Source of the DNA: Rotaria sordida | Taxonomy: Eukaryota > Rotifera > Eurotatoria > Philodinida > Philodinidae | Reading direction: 5' to 3' | Assembly (NCBI GenBank): GCA_905250125.1 | Contig: CAJNOL010000130.1 | Location: 62,001-126,000, forward strand | DNA length: 64,000 nt | Shown here: piece after piece, positions 46,609-59,464 of the stretch | Layout of the letters: each line of letters starts with the position of its first letter | Position numbering within the stretch: the first letter of the stretch is position 1 | Made by a program: the position numbers and the translations under genes | The notes under the pieces: model-generated | Told to the model about the DNA's origin: nothing | Seen by the model: the letters and a program-made list of their open reading frames with translations, nothing else | The model's database searches: none

Positions 46609-49600
46609 TTACTGCTCTTTGGAATTAATAATATTTGTTGTTGTATAACCAAGATCATTTGCTAATTCACCAATATGTGATGGACTAAGAGAAAAAAGAT
46701 CATAAGTAAACATATCATTTTTTGCTTTTGTCATTGATAATGATGATATATCAATTAATTGATGTCGTTTAAAAAAACGAACAAATATTGTAAGATCATT
46801 TATTGAATTTAATTGAAAACGTTTATAAATATATATAAGTTTATAACGTAAATCATCATTAGTAAGACTAGTTGGTAAATCTTCTTCTTCATCTTCTTCT
46901 TCTTCATTAATATCATCAATTGATATATCACTATCATTTGTATCTGATTGTTCTGAATGAGATATTTGATTTGATGTTATTTGTATTGGTTGAACAAGAA
47001 TTTGTTCATGAGCTAAATTACAAGAATTTTTTTTTTTTTTGTTTTCTTTCAATAAAATATTTACGTGAATTAGATTCATCTGAAAGTTGAAGATGATCAT
47101 TATCAATATCCATTGAAGCTTGAATATGATTATCTTCATTTTGAAAGATTTGAGTAGAAGGTGGTGGTGAATTAGTACTTGATGATTGAGGTGTATCAAT
47201 ATGAGATTGAGAAGGACTATGAATGAATTTAGGAGGAGTTGGTATTTGATTTTTTGATGATGATTTATGAGGTGATGATGAAATACGATTTGATTTATCA
47301 TGTTGAGATGAATTTGAAGATTGATGTATTGAATGATCTAAATTTTATAAAAAAAATATTTTTCTTTTTCTTATTTCTCTATTCAAGATTGATTTATTTA
47401 CTTTTAGTAATATTAGTTTTTCGTGATTGATTATTATTATTATTATTAGAAATATTAATAGATGATAAAGAACGATCTCGTTTTAAATTTGATTGAGTTT
47501 TAGATACTGATAATTGTTGTCCTTTTGAATCCTTTGAAATAAATTATATAATATAAATATATATAAGATTAAATTTCAATTTATCTCTTACTCGAATTGA
47601 ATTTCGATTTAATGATGATGAGGTTGAAGAAGATATCGATGAACGAGAATGTTTTTCTACAATTGGTGGTGGTGGTGGTGGTGGTGGTAGAGGTTTTTTA
47701 GGAATTTTTTTAAAATTATTTTTTGGAATTGATGTATTTGTATTATTCGAAGAAATGTTAGTTGATGATGATGATTGTGATAATGATTCTTGTTTAATAA
47801 TAATATTTGAAGATGATTTAGTTGTAGAAGTTAATGTTTGTTCTGTTTTAATTGAAGATTTTTGAGAATTTTTATTTATTGATTTTTTTAATCCATTTTG
47901 TGTATTTGTAACTGGTTTAGGTTTGGATGGAGAAAGAATTTGTTCTTTCTTTTTAGTATTATTTAATATTGATTGAATAGAAGATTTAATATCATTAGTT
48001 GATTGAGATTTAATTAATTTTGTTGATGGACGTGTTTTAGATAATGATAGATCTAAAGAATAAATAAAATAAAAGTTTTTTCATTTTTTTTTTTTTTTTT
48101 AAAACTTATTCTTACTCTCAGTTTTATCATTATTAGTTGTTGTTGTTGTTGTTGTTGGTTGATTTGATTCTTTAGTTGATAAATTTTTTGTTGTTTTCGT
48201 TTCTAATATAGATGATGATTTATGTGATACTAATTTTGATGATTTAGAATTCACTGTTGTTTTACTAATATTTTCATTCTTAATTATTGATTGTACTGGT
48301 TTTTTCTTAATATCATTTGTTGATTGTTCAAGTTTAATTTTTTTATTATTAATTACATTTACTGTTGCTACTGGTGAACTAGGTCGTTTTTGTTGTGGAG
48401 ATTGACGAATAACTGGTTCATGTATTGATACTTGTTTTTCATTTATATCACTTTCATCAGTATCCGTATTATTTGATGCTATTGGACCACTATCGACTAT
48501 TTTCTATATATAGAAAAAAAACAAAACCATAATTTGATGAAAATAAAGAATTAAAAACTTACAACAACAGTTAAACGACAAACACTTCGATGTTCTTTAC
48601 TTTTGTTATTCATTATATTTTTTTAAAAGGCTCACGGTAAAATATAATAATATTATAAGAGAAAAAGAAACAGAGGTTGATTTTTATACGAATGTATATT
48701 TTTCTTTTGAGTCATGTTGCACAGCTGATTTACGCCTTCGGTTTTTTCTTTTCTTTTATTTACTTATTATGAAAGAAAACCTTAATAAGGGAAAAAAAAG
48801 TAATATTCATATAATCGTGATTTTGATCATGGGTTTTTTTTCTTTGATAAATGAGACAAAGAAACAAGCTTTCTTAAGCACACACACACACACACACATT
48901 TCTTCATTTATGTAACATAAATAATAGTGAAAAATAATCAACTTACACCGCCAGCAGCAAGAATCTTTTGACGAAATTCAGAATCAGGATTATAAAAAGT
49001 ACAACGATATTTGCGTACATAACTTTCTTTTTGTCGATATGGATGTCCATCAATATTTTTATGTAGATCAAGATCATATTCAATACGAAATTTTTTTGGT
49101 TCCTTTTTTGTTTTAAAATATATATCGATTGGCTAAAATAAAGCATATTCAAATAAAGCAAAACAAAAAAACAAAAAAGAAGATATTATTACTAAATGAA
49201 AACCAGCATAACCAGTTTCTTGAATAGCAAATGGTGTTGATTTTAATTCTAAACATTATTTTAAATATACACACAAACAGATATATATACATATATGCAT
49301 TCATTAAATATAAATCTACCTCGTTTATTATTAGGATATTCAGGATGAAGATAAAATACACAACGTTGTATCAGACAAGTTAAATCACCATTAATATCGA
49401 CTGCACGTAAATATACTTTCCAATCATGAGTACGTGGTGGATTATGAATAGTTGTGGCTTCTGATCGAATTATAGAACTATGTCCGACTTCAAAATCAAT
49501 TTCAACAATCTGTATACAAATAAATAGAAGCACTTGTTTTCTTTTTCTTTTTTTTTTTTTTTTGAAGCAATGAAAAACAAACCTCACTAACATCATCATG

Positions 49601-49618
49601 ATCACTTATCTTGGCCAT
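46609..49618 (-). CDS. AF9/ENL-like YEATS-domain protein with C-terminal AHD (ten exons)
   Basis: Exons 49618-49583, 49509-49320, 49248-49193, 49132-48949, 48594-48563, 48503-48116, 48052-47592, 47531-47402, 47337-47065 and 47012-46609 join in phase to 717 residues. The YEATS domain (about 12-135) has DFEVGHSSIIRSEAT, NPPRTHDWKVYLRAVD, CVFYLHPEYPNNKR and the acyl-lysine loop ETGYAGFHLPIDIYFK, where the Tyr of HPEYP and of GYAGF would line the aromatic cage. A long Ser/Asn/Lys linker with a PPPPPPPP run follows. The acidic EEEEDEEED and final domain (YKLIYIYKRF to DMFTYDLFSLSPSHIGELAN) match the ANC1-homology domain, which in AF9/ENL recruits AF4, DOT1L or BCOR. Expected role: reading histone acylation and controlling transcription elongation in the nucleus. 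The fifth exon is the least certain: its acceptor lies beyond a 354-nt intron, and an ATG at 48613 in frame with it could start a shorter protein. Confidence 0.88.
48879..48898. repeat. (CA)n microsatellite inside the AF9-like gene
   Basis: Ten CA units within the 354-nt intron between the YEATS exons and the linker exons. Confidence 0.9.
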
Positions 49619-52600
49619 TTATCAATCTAAAAGCAATATTTCCTATTGTTTAGATTTTTTCTTTAATAATATTTGAAAATTTTAAAAATATTCAATCGTA
49701 TTTTTATTAAAAGTAATTTTTCTATTTATAAATATATATATATATATATATAACTTATTAACAAAGAATAGAAAGAAAAAATGACAGAAAGAAAGAAAAA
49801 GAAGTATGAAATATCCAAATGATCTTATCCAAACGTTATTATACATAAATAACGGATGACCAATAATATTTTTTTTTCTAATCATTATGATTATTCTAGT
49901 CTCTGTGTTACATTGTATAAATGATAACTGGAAAGAATCTCTTTTTAAACATTTTTTTGATCTTATCAATATTTACTGACATCTTGTTTTATTTTCTTAT
50001 CATGTTAATATCAATAAGACAATGAAATATGCTTTCTTTTCTAACAAAAGAATAAATGTCAAGGTTTATTTTTAATACAATCAATCTGTTACTAGCGAAA
50101 CATTTCTTGTTTTTTAAAATAGTCAAAATATTGATCAATATTTACTCTAACTAAGATGTCGCTTATATAAGAACGAATTGATATTTAAAATATTGAACAA
50201 AATCTATAGAATTGTTACTTTATACGAGACACCTATACAAAAATCCTATAAAAATTCGTATAGTCTTATAGTATACTGTTGAGGATACATGATTTTTGCA
50301 AGCTATTGATTGATTCATAAAGCATATTAGTCTTATTATTCAATCGAATGATAGATAAAAACAAGTCTTGCACAATAAGAAAAAACAAGTTTGATTAATC
50401 GTGGGTAACAATAAGAAAAACTGTACACAATCCATCGAATTTAAGGTGAAAAGAATACCTATACAGCTCACTTGTATGCAAACTATTTTTCATCTATTAC
50501 ATATTATATATCAAACATATTAAATACAGACTTTTCACAAAAGTAAATTGTCGCATGATAGTTGTCAAAATGCATTTATCCTGTACGATTAACAGTGAAT
50601 ACACTGAATCTGGATATGTATCTAGATTAGAAGTTAGATGTACCGTATAAACCTTGTATAATAGTGTTCTAAAATATTCGATTTATCGTTAGTCAAAAAG
50701 TGCATTTCGTTTATAGGTGAATGATCATAGGATTCATTTTATTGCTACCAAAAAAGAATATGAAAGAACATTATCTATACACTTGCACTAGATAAATAAA
50801 AAATTTTATTTGATGGATTCAAGTAAAAATAATGAATGGCATAGAATAAATAGCAGTGTCAATATTTTTCCAATATCTCATTCAATTCTTACCGTTTTGG
50901 AACCGGTTTTTTATCAAACAAATTATGCTTTTAATTCTCTACAAAACTATATATTTCTATCAATGAAAGCATGTTCCATAGTTTTCGAATACTCAATAGA
51001 AAAAAAACATCAGTTCAATATGTTCAATTTTCCAACTAATATAAACCTGTTTTTAACATATTCTTATCACGCTTTTTAATTCCCAAAGTAGTGTCGTTTT
51101 TTCTATTTTAAGTTATTCCAAATTACTACTTAAAAATTTTCATTTCAAATATAATAGTCTAACTGATTTCTGCGTTGATTGTACCAAGCTCGATAAATAT
51201 TACCAAAAAGAAAAAAAACAAACATTACCAATACTGTTTTTATATCATTCATGAATTTTATGTTTGTTTGCGGTGTTACGCTAGTTAAACAACTTCGGTA
51301 TTGTTTGTATTTTGATAATATTCATCGGCCTTCGAACAACTGAAAATAGAAAAAAAAAACCATTACTTTGAGAATTAAAACCGGTGATAGCAATTTTTCA
51401 TCAAAAAGCCTAAGTTGGATAGTTGAACATATTGAACTAATCTTTTCTATTGAGTATTGGAAGACTATGAAACATGCTCCTCGTTTATAGCAATATATAT
51501 ATATATATACATATAATTTTGTAGCGAATTAAAAGCATAATCTTTTGATTAAAAAAAAAAATCGGTTTCAAAATAGTAAGAGCTGGATGAAATATTGAAA
51601 AAATACGGACACCGTCATTTATTCTGCGCCATCTGTTATTATTTGAAACACTATGAATATTCAGGTTCTAGTCTCTTAAAGTAGTGCAAGAACAAGTACT
51701 TAATTATATTATATTCAACAACATCAAACAAATAGCAATAAAAAAAATGATTTTAATAAAAATTCTTTTGTAAAAATATTTATAACCTTATAGCAATTTA
51801 ACAAAAATGAGCAAATTGACGTTTATCCAATTTTTAACGTTGGCAATAATCATTTATAAAAAGCGTACATTGTTCTTAAAAACAATTTTATAAATCTAGA
51901 ATTTATAATATTGATTGACATACCATCATTTCTGAATATTTTAAGTTTCATTTTTTTCCTTGATCTAAATGAAAGAGTTATTCCACGTGAGTATTTTTAT
52001 TTTTTGATAAGATTTATTTAGCTCATCGTTTCTTGTTGATGCTCAATTCGCGATGATGATGATGAAAATGTGACTATTTCATCGAATAAATGAGAGCAAG
52101 AAAGACTAGATGATTTATGTCTCTTATGAGAAAATAATGAAAAAACTAATGATCGATGTTTATCTTTTGATTGATCACGACATAGAAGATAAAAAAAGAC
52201 TGATGTCGCGAAAATGTAGATCAAATAGATCTATATACTTGAATCATGGTATGACTTTAACTTGTACAATATAAATTTTTTTCTTATAGTTTCATTTCAT
52301 ATTATATTCATTGTTTTCGATTTTGTTTCTTCGATGACTTTTTACGACTTCATTGTTTTTGTTTTGTCTTCTTCTTCTCAATAGAATCGATCTATTTTAA
52401 TTATAAATACTTGAAGTTGACGATAATGAATTCGATGTTTTTTCGTCATGGTAAGCGATGTTGTCTTTTAGTTGATTTCTTTATCGATGTGTTTGATCAT
52501 ACATCATTAATTAACGATAAAGAGCTTGTAAATTTGGGTGATTCTATATATTACTCACTGATAAATAGAAATATTGAGATGCCAACAGAGTGAAAAGCGT

Positions 52601-52976
52601 TTATTTCAAAATACACAATAAAAAAGAAAATGAAAACTCATCGGACAAGTTATATTATATTTGCATAAAAAAGAATTTTGATAATTCATAGGAATCTTTT
52701 TTTGATCATATTTGATAATTTATATTTTCCACAAAAATATTTCTGATTGATTCTTCATACTCTTAAAAATTGGTTCCATTAAACAAAAGTCATGATAATA
52801 AAGAAATGTTTTAGGATATTTCTCAATGACATTTTTGATAATTAACTTCAATTGGGATTAACATTAGAAGATATGAAATGAACAAATAATACCATGAACA
52901 AATTTAGATGTGCTTATTTTCCACACTTCTTCTAGTAGATTATTGAGTTTGAAAAATTTTTCATTTAACAAGCTGT
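49619..52976. other. long spacer with coding-like scraps
   Basis: Holds a TA run at about 49734-49752. On the minus strand, about 51333-51165 reads like a decayed membrane-protein end (CSKADEYYQNTNNTEVV, one-base frameshift, TSVTPQTNIKFMND, VLVMFVFFLFGNIYRAWYNQ). About 52233-52018 (minus), after an acceptor TATAG, reads a hydrophobic start and a Ser-rich tail (SHKRHKSSSLSCSHLFDE) to a stop. An 89-codon plus-strand frame at 50810-51079 is unsupported. None is a confident gene. Confidence 0.35.
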
Positions 52977-52984
52977 CTGTGAAT
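52977..52984. repeat. left target-site duplication of the hAT element
   Basis: CTGTGAAT, repeated exactly at 56472-56479 on the other side of the element; eight bases is the hAT standard. Confidence 0.8.
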
Positions 52985-53231
52985 CAGTGTCCAATATGGG
53001 TCAGTTTTTCATGACTAGATCCAATCTCGAGGTCAACTTTTCTTTTCCTGATCCGACCCGATCCGATTCGGAGATAAGTTCTTTTTTCTGACCCAACATG
53101 ATCGTAACTTAGGCAAACATATTTTTGAGAATTAATTCGAATTTACTTCGTTTAAAAACAAAATCAGTTATTATTCAATTTCAGCCAGCTGCGTTTTATT
53201 TTTTTCCCTCAACGTTCTATTTCATAATCTT

Positions 53232-55043
53232 TTATTTCATTTGCTTGGTTGAACATAAAAAGAGAATGCCATTTACTACGTCTGGAGAAATATTTGATCG
53301 TCGTTCAGAGATAACTTGACCGGCCACACTAAATGTGCGTTCGATGCTTGCCAATGTTGCTGGCATAGTTAAAGTTTGGAAGGTGACTTTTATTAAAGAT
53401 GGAAAAGAGTCGGACATCACTTTCCAAAATTCATGTATATTGTCTATGTTTGTTTCATGATGGTCAAATTTTGGAAGAATCCTATAAGATCCTACGAAAT
53501 AATATAGAAATTTCAAAAATAGAAAAAACTTTCTCATAGTAGTTACTGTAGTATAAAAGCTTAACTGCAATTCAACAAGCTATAGATCTTACTTTACGTA
53601 ATCTTCGATCTATTGATGTAAGAAGATTGAGTATGTTCATTTCAGATAGAATTACGATCTGAACACCATAAGATCTATCGATGCTATTTAACATTGTATG
53701 TAACGATAACCATTGTGTCTGATTTTCTTGAATAACATCTAAACCACTTTTTCCTTGTATTTTTTCGTTCAGACCGCTTTTTTTGATATATCGAACCATT
53801 TTTTTACATCTATTAATGGTTAGAACTACTTCACGTAATGGATCAGTACATTGATCGTCAGATGCGTTATTGGATTTATCAGATTTCTCTTCTCTCTTTC
53901 TTTTTCGTCTAGATGAAAGTGCATCAGCATCAATGATTTTTGGGCACTAAGTTGATATCGAAAAAATTAATCAATCTTAAAATTTCATGTTAAGATGGAT
54001 CTCTTACAGATGAATGTGTCTAGAACAATATTATGTATTCGATGAACAATACAATGCACAATTTGATCAGGTGACAGAGCTGCTTTCAAATTTGAATCAC
54101 GATCAATAATGAAACTTGCTGATTTTCGATACTGTTGAACATCGAATTCGTTGAAAACAACATCAATCAATTTGGATATATATATATTCTCTGCAGATTA
54201 TTTTTGCATGTAAGAACTCACAACAGTATAAATCAACAGTATGCATAGTAGAATCTTTCATAAAAATAGCTGTCATACCTGTAAATACAATGTGAATGCA
54301 TTCAATCATGTGAGTGAGAGAGATTTTTTTTTATACCTAAATGTGCTTGCTTTTTGTAATGATCTGTTCAAAGATCTAGACTAAAAGCACGTTCATCATG
54401 AGATCCTGCTGCTGCTAAACGAGATGCTACTTTTGGCCAAGCAATTTCAGCCAGACTTTGAACGCGTTGCTTGACGATCTTTACACAAGGCAAAATCTTT
54501 TCTGCTATTATCTTTTTCTCAAATGAACGTCCATAGCAAGCACCAATATTCAACAAAACTGCGATATCATGATGAAATAAGGATCTTCAATACATTGAAA
54601 TGGACAAATGCTGGTCGCGCACCAATTGGAAATAGAATCAATTAGTTCCATGTGATATGTATCCGTTATTGTTTTTTTCTCAATAATCTACAAGAAAATA
54701 GACAGTTTTATCTGAGATTTTGCTAATACGAACGCAAGAAAGATAGGCATACCTCATGAAGAGTTGGTCGATTAACATTCTTCGTTGAACAAATATGATT
54801 AGTAAGATTTTTTGTACCTGTACCTCTAGAACTCGAACGAAAAACGAACGTAGTAAAACATACTTTGCAACTTGCAAAACCATCAATAATTTTAAATTCA
54901 TGACCAGACTCATCTATAATTTCAGCAGATAAATCAAATGTTGACCAGCATGGATTTGTAGCATTCTTTGAAGTGTAGTCTTTGATCATATACTTGTTTG
55001 GTTCAGTTCGAAGAAGTTTTGTTATTTCGCTCGACTTCATCAT
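53232..55043 (-). pseudogene. hAT transposase, disrupted
   Basis: From the ATG at 55043 (MMKSSEITKLLR) the sequence shows a BED-type zinc finger (CKVCFTTFVFR, then TKNLTNHICS), a probable 60-70-nt intron, then CPFQCIEDPYF, LLNIGACYGR, RAFSLDL and TDHYKKQAH. Next come SFIIDRDSNLKAALSPDQIV and HCIVHRIHNIV, and the dimerisation region FPSLIKVTFQTL, MPATLASIERTFSVAGQVIS, ERRSNISPDVVNGILFLC. Defects: a frameshift before LLNIGA (about 54565), a TGA at 54370-54368 exactly where the family has Trp in DLWTDHY, and missing catalytic-core segments. The ZnF and hAT C-terminal domain identify the family with confidence. Confidence 0.85.
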
Positions 55044-55639
55044 AACAACAACTTTCGATAAAGTATGACTTAAAATACTCAAAAATTATGTAATATTAAC
55101 AGCAGTAATAGAAAAAAGAGTTACGATGTATTCATGCATCGATATGCATTCCTGCTTTGTTTCCATTCAGTTCTATTTTTTGTTCTCATAATAGATTAAT
55201 TTCTTGTGCTTTAAAGTGTTCTAACAAATTCTTTTCTATTCTATTATTGTACGTGTATTGTCATCTTTAGATAAAAGTACTCGTACGTTTGTTCTCTTTT
55301 CTGTTCTATACATATATACTATCCATCATTAAATTTTTTCCTTCGCATAATGTAGATATCCACACGTATCAATCACTTTCCTTGAGAGATTGAATTTTTC
55401 AATTCTTTTTTCTTTACTTGATTATGTAGTTGGAAACCAGGGGTCTACGAAAATTGATCAATACAAAAAATAGTCGAGAAATTTATAATAAAACAACAAA
55501 AGCTTTCAGTTATATGAGAAAAAAGAATATCCATTCATAAATGATCTGTAGCCATTCTAATTCTTGCGGTAGTACCATGTAAAAGTAAAGTGGATGTCGA
55601 CCATTTCACAGAGCATTTACTTTTAAGCGGTAGAAAAAG

Positions 55640-55792
55640 AAAAACTAAAGGGTAGGTGCAGATGTGTGAATGTTAGGTGCGGATTTGTGGGTTTAGGTTG
55701 GGTGTTCTTACATTCCCATAAACCAACATCCACATCCATACCCTATACCGACATCCCTAATCCACATCTACACACCACACCCTCAAATACTT
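55640..55792. repeat. G-rich then C-rich foldback minisatellite inside the hAT element
   Basis: The plus strand runs GGGTAGGTGCAGATGTGTG, GGTGCGGATTTGTGGGTTTA and GGTTGGGTGT, then turns into C-rich repeats (CATCCACATCCATACCC, CATCTACACACCACACCC). This is the same architecture as 24877-24992. Confidence 0.6.
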
Positions 55793-56471
55793 TTTCTTAG
55801 TTACACGTTTCTATCAGAATTCATTTTGATATAACTTCACAAAAATCTCCGGGTTTTAAAATTTTAGTTTTCAAAATAAATTCTAATTCATATATTGCAT
55901 GTATCAGAAAAATATATGCTCCTTTGTAGTGATTTGCAATTAGCTAATAACGTGTTCCGTCTTTGTTTTGTATTGGTTTAACTTATTTGTTTGAGTTTAA
56001 GCTTTTATTTAAAAACGCTTTTGTACTTTTACTATAAATTTCTCGACTATTTTTCGCATCGACTAATTATCGGCGCGCAATTTTTATTCGACTATTTTTC
56101 GCTTTCTTGGAAACTAGGAATCTGTTCTTGATCTTTTTTTTTCAACCTTTATATTCCGTCGATATTGTGTAGCTAAAGCAGCAATGTTATGTAATAAAAG
56201 TTTTTCTCACTTTTCTTTATTTTCTTATAGATATAATTCAAATCCTCTATATTACATCTTAACATACAATTTATTTGTTATGATTTCCATGCTATATCGA
56301 TCAAGAGAAAATAGTGAAATAGAACGATGAATATATGATACATAGTTTCTCTTTGCATCGAACTTTTTCACGTACTCTAAAAGAATTTTTAAATGAAAAA
56401 AACATGAAAAGAACTTTTGCTTCTAAAAAATATTCAGATATATGATCCGACCTAATTCAAGTCGGACGCTA

Positions 56472-56479
56472 CTGTGAAT
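56472..56479. repeat. right target-site duplication of the hAT element
   Basis: CTGTGAAT, identical to 52977-52984. Confidence 0.8.
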
Positions 56480-57652
56480 ATTCTGATAGTTCATAAAGTG
56501 CCATTGAAAGATCACATATTGTCATAAATCATCGTGAAACATTAAACAATAACACATTTTCCTAAAACTATTGTGTAAATAGCCCTATATTTATGTAAGA
56601 TATATTATAGAGTATAATTGTTATCTTTTTTGATAAACTAAAGCTCTGTATAATTAATGACTCAAAAAATAAAATTAATGAAAACAAAAAGCATCGAAAG
56701 ATTTTGATAATAATTGCAGTTTGTATCCGAAGGATAAGAATCATAAAGTCAATCATACTGTAGGCGTATTTAGATTTGTTAAAGCATTCAGTGCAATAAG
56801 TACACCTATGATGAAAGGACATCTGCGTACAATATACCACAAATCTATGATGACGCAAGCACTTTCTTATATCACAAATTTTTTGTCCTTCGAATACATG
56901 TTTTTGTTCTTCATGAAATTTCAATAGTCCAAGCATGATAAGTTCGAAAAATACTAGATGTTACCTGTCGTATCTAACAGCAGTGTGGTACAAAGATAAC
57001 ATTCTTTTTGTTAAAGAGTGCACCTACCACGAAATTCTGACGATGAGAAAAGAAACACACACCAAAACAATCGTGCAAAATCATCGATCATGCGCACAAG
57101 GTTTGGTTACATGCAATAGTATACTGGTTAACTTTTCAACTGTATTATAACCATTTACTGATGTACTAGAGTAAACTTAAACTAACTTTGGGGTCAAATT
57201 TCTCAAAACTTGATCCAACTCATTGATAAAATATTTACAGTAAATTTGATTTTTGGAAGCATATTAACAATAATCAATAGGCAATTCGATTGAATGACTC
57301 AAACGAATATGAGTTATCTGTTAAAACAATAATCCGTTATTAAAACAAAAAAAAAATAACTATGATAGAACATACCTATTTTTTTTGCATGTTCTATCTT
57401 GTATCCATGACTACAGTATGAAATAAATACACATCTGTTATGAATCGAAGTCCATTTCTTATTGTCACAAACACTACTTTATAACCAATATGATTCATCT
57501 TTATGCCTCGGATTTTTTTTCGGTCATCCTACTCTGAAGAGAAAGGCGAACTAAATAACATGTTTTTGTCGACTACAAAAGCATGTGACAATATCGAAAA
57601 CAACTTGCATAAGACAAATGACAAACGTACACACACATAGATTAATAACAAC
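56480..57652. other. spacer with one coding-like minus-strand stretch
   Basis: The minus strand at about 56942-56700 reads LGLLKFHEEQKHVFEGQ, ICDIRKCLRHHRFV, then MSFHHRCTYCTECFNKSKYA with several Cys/His, and then fades into hydrophobic noise. It may be an exon or remnant of a zinc-binding protein. No splice partner found. Confidence 0.3.
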
Positions 57653-57874
57653 ATGGGACAACGAAAAACAAAATCAAATTTGACTTCAATTATATATCAA
57701 GATAATGCACAACCATGGGATGACTTTGTAACAGATGCAGATACTTCGACAACTGCACAAAATGATTTTAAATGAAACATAACTCAAAGAACGAACAAAT
57801 GAAAATTAAATATGTTGGATTCAATTGAAGAAGATTATTTCTTTGATTTTCAAGAAATATGTGGTTGTTGAATA
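57653..57874 (+). pseudogene. small acidic protein relict with in-frame TGA codons
   Basis: The ATG at 57653 (context AACAACATGGG) opens MGQRKTKSNLTSIIYQDNAQ, then PWDDFVTDADTSTTAQNDFK and TGA (57773). The frame resumes as NITQRTNK, TGA (57800), KLNMLDSIEEDYFFDFQEIC and a final TGA. The amino-acid pattern stays protein-like across both internal stops, suggesting point mutations in a former 73-codon coding segment rather than a 40-residue gene. Gly at position 2 would fit a myristoylation signal. Family not established. Confidence 0.35.
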
Positions 57875-58064
57875 CTATTCGTACGGTTGACTCAAAATAA
57901 TTCTATTGTGTTTATTTGTACGATGTTTTTCTATAGTTTATATATGGCGAAGAATATTTTTATATCAAGTATTGCTCATGTTTTATAAACTCTGTAGACA
58001 AATGTGATCTGATATTATTTAATAAAGAATTTCATATTTTAAATTTATGATTTAATATAATACA
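57875..58064. other. spacer
   Basis: Short AT-rich spacer between the relict gene and the second TTAA element. Confidence 0.4.
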
Positions 58065-58350
58065 CTAACCCTTTGAATCCTGCATGTCATCTCGTAGATG
58101 ACACGCAAAATGTACAAGAGAAATTTTGCATTCTGTCGTCTTCCTCTACATAATATATGTCATATGTGCATTCAAGCAAGCGAATGTATTTCTTTCTGAG
58201 AAAATCTATTTTTTCACACTAAACTAATGAAGTTAGAATTCGTGTGTAGCTGATTATCTAAAGCAGAAAGCAAGAGAGAGTGAGAGAGAAATCGAAATTT
58301 TCTTGCATTTGTGCAGAATGAAAGAAAATGTCGGAATTGGAAACGATTAA
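58065..58350. mobile_element. TTAA-flanked MITE, copy 2
   Basis: Homologous over its whole length to 30630-30909. It starts CTAACCCTTTGAATCCTG (left TTAA decayed to CTAA) and ends GAATTGGAAACGATTAA. It keeps the subterminal hairpin TGTCATCT-CGT-AGATGACA. The internal landmarks TTCTGTCGTCTTCCT, GAATTCGTGTG and TGTGCAGAATGAAAGAAAAT are shared with copy 1. Confidence 0.8.
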
Positions 58351-59464
58351 ACTTTGAAAGTGTAGAATCCGTCAGATATTTCTTTATTTTTTACTTTATG
58401 ATAAATACTTGTGCATGATATTGAATAAAAAAAAAACTAAATGTAGAAAATTTGCAAAATGTGTATAAATTTACACAGATGCTTTTTTTTCAGAACTTTC
58501 GTCAAACGTTATGCACAAGACTTGTCTTTTTGAAATAGTATAGCGAATGAATTTAGTAGTTTAAAAGTGATTGATTTTATTTTTTCTGATCGCTCAAAAG
58601 TCATCGAGTTGATTGATGATTTTAATGTATACTTTGTTTGATTTATATTGCAGTCGCTGATTAATACTATTGTTTAACGTGATAGGCTAACACCCATTGA
58701 AGAATACGTTCTATTAATAATGAGATTACACGACAATATTAATGTAAAATCTTTATTTTTATTGTTCATATTATAATTTAACAGTAAAACACAATTGATT
58801 GAAATTTAAATCGATTTGATTTGTTTGACTTATAAATTTAACTGGCCAAAAATTAAGCCTATGAATGTACTCTCTGTCTTAGACGTAGCATAAAATAATT
58901 GTACTTATTTTTGTGCGTAAATTAAAAAGATAAACAACAATAGTATGTTTTTTTGTGGCAGGTTGTTATGACAAAAATTATTTTACATTGAAAAGCCTCT
59001 ACAGTAAAAATAAATTATATTTACAAAAAAAAACATAAGAAATTGATTATTTTCAAATATACAAAAATATTTGAGTGAATTGCAACTGTTTTTTGTACAA
59101 TTGATGTTTTAGAGAATTGAAGTTATAACTTTTCGTTCTTATTGAACGATTTTAAATTAGTTTTTTAATTCAATTTCTTTCTTAGCCTTCCATAACCACA
59201 TAAAATTTCATGATTCGAAGTTGTATCGTTTCTAAGTCATAGGGTTTACAGTTGAAAAAAAGGGCATAGGTTCTAGCGAAACATGTGCAAAGGAAATAAT
59301 TATTGGAGACAAGAAAGAAATAGAAAAGGAAAAGGAAATGAATCATTTTGCAGTTTGGATAATAGTCTATCGAAACATGTGATTCATTGATCTATACATT
59401 TTTCTGTTCGCGACTTCTGCTTGCGACATTCGATGACCGGCTTCTTTTCTTTTTTATGTACAAT
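58351..59464. other. spacer, no gene seen
   Basis: AT-rich on both strands with no credible exon. Confidence 0.45.

Larger units (their letters stand above)
52985..56471. mobile_element. hAT transposon, 3.5 kb, inactive
   Basis: The left end CAGTGTCCAATATGGGTC and the right end read inward TAGCGTCCGACTTGAATTAG form imperfect terminal inverted repeats sharing the hAT-type yAGyGTCC start. The flanks carry the same 8-bp duplication, CTGTGAAT. GATCCGACC-like subterminal motifs occur near both ends (about 53048 and 56442), as expected for transposase-binding sites. The only gene inside is a broken transposase on the minus strand. Confidence 0.8.

Noticed and set aside
46609-48613. Treating the linker and AHD exons as a gene separate from the YEATS exons
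   Set aside because: YEATS plus AHD in one protein is the AF9/ENL architecture, and a phase-compatible junction (48949 to 48594) exists. Kept as an alternative start only.
55640-55792. Interstitial telomere proper
   Set aside because: Only scattered TGTGGG units, imperfect, and followed by the complementary strand orientation; not a regular hexamer array.
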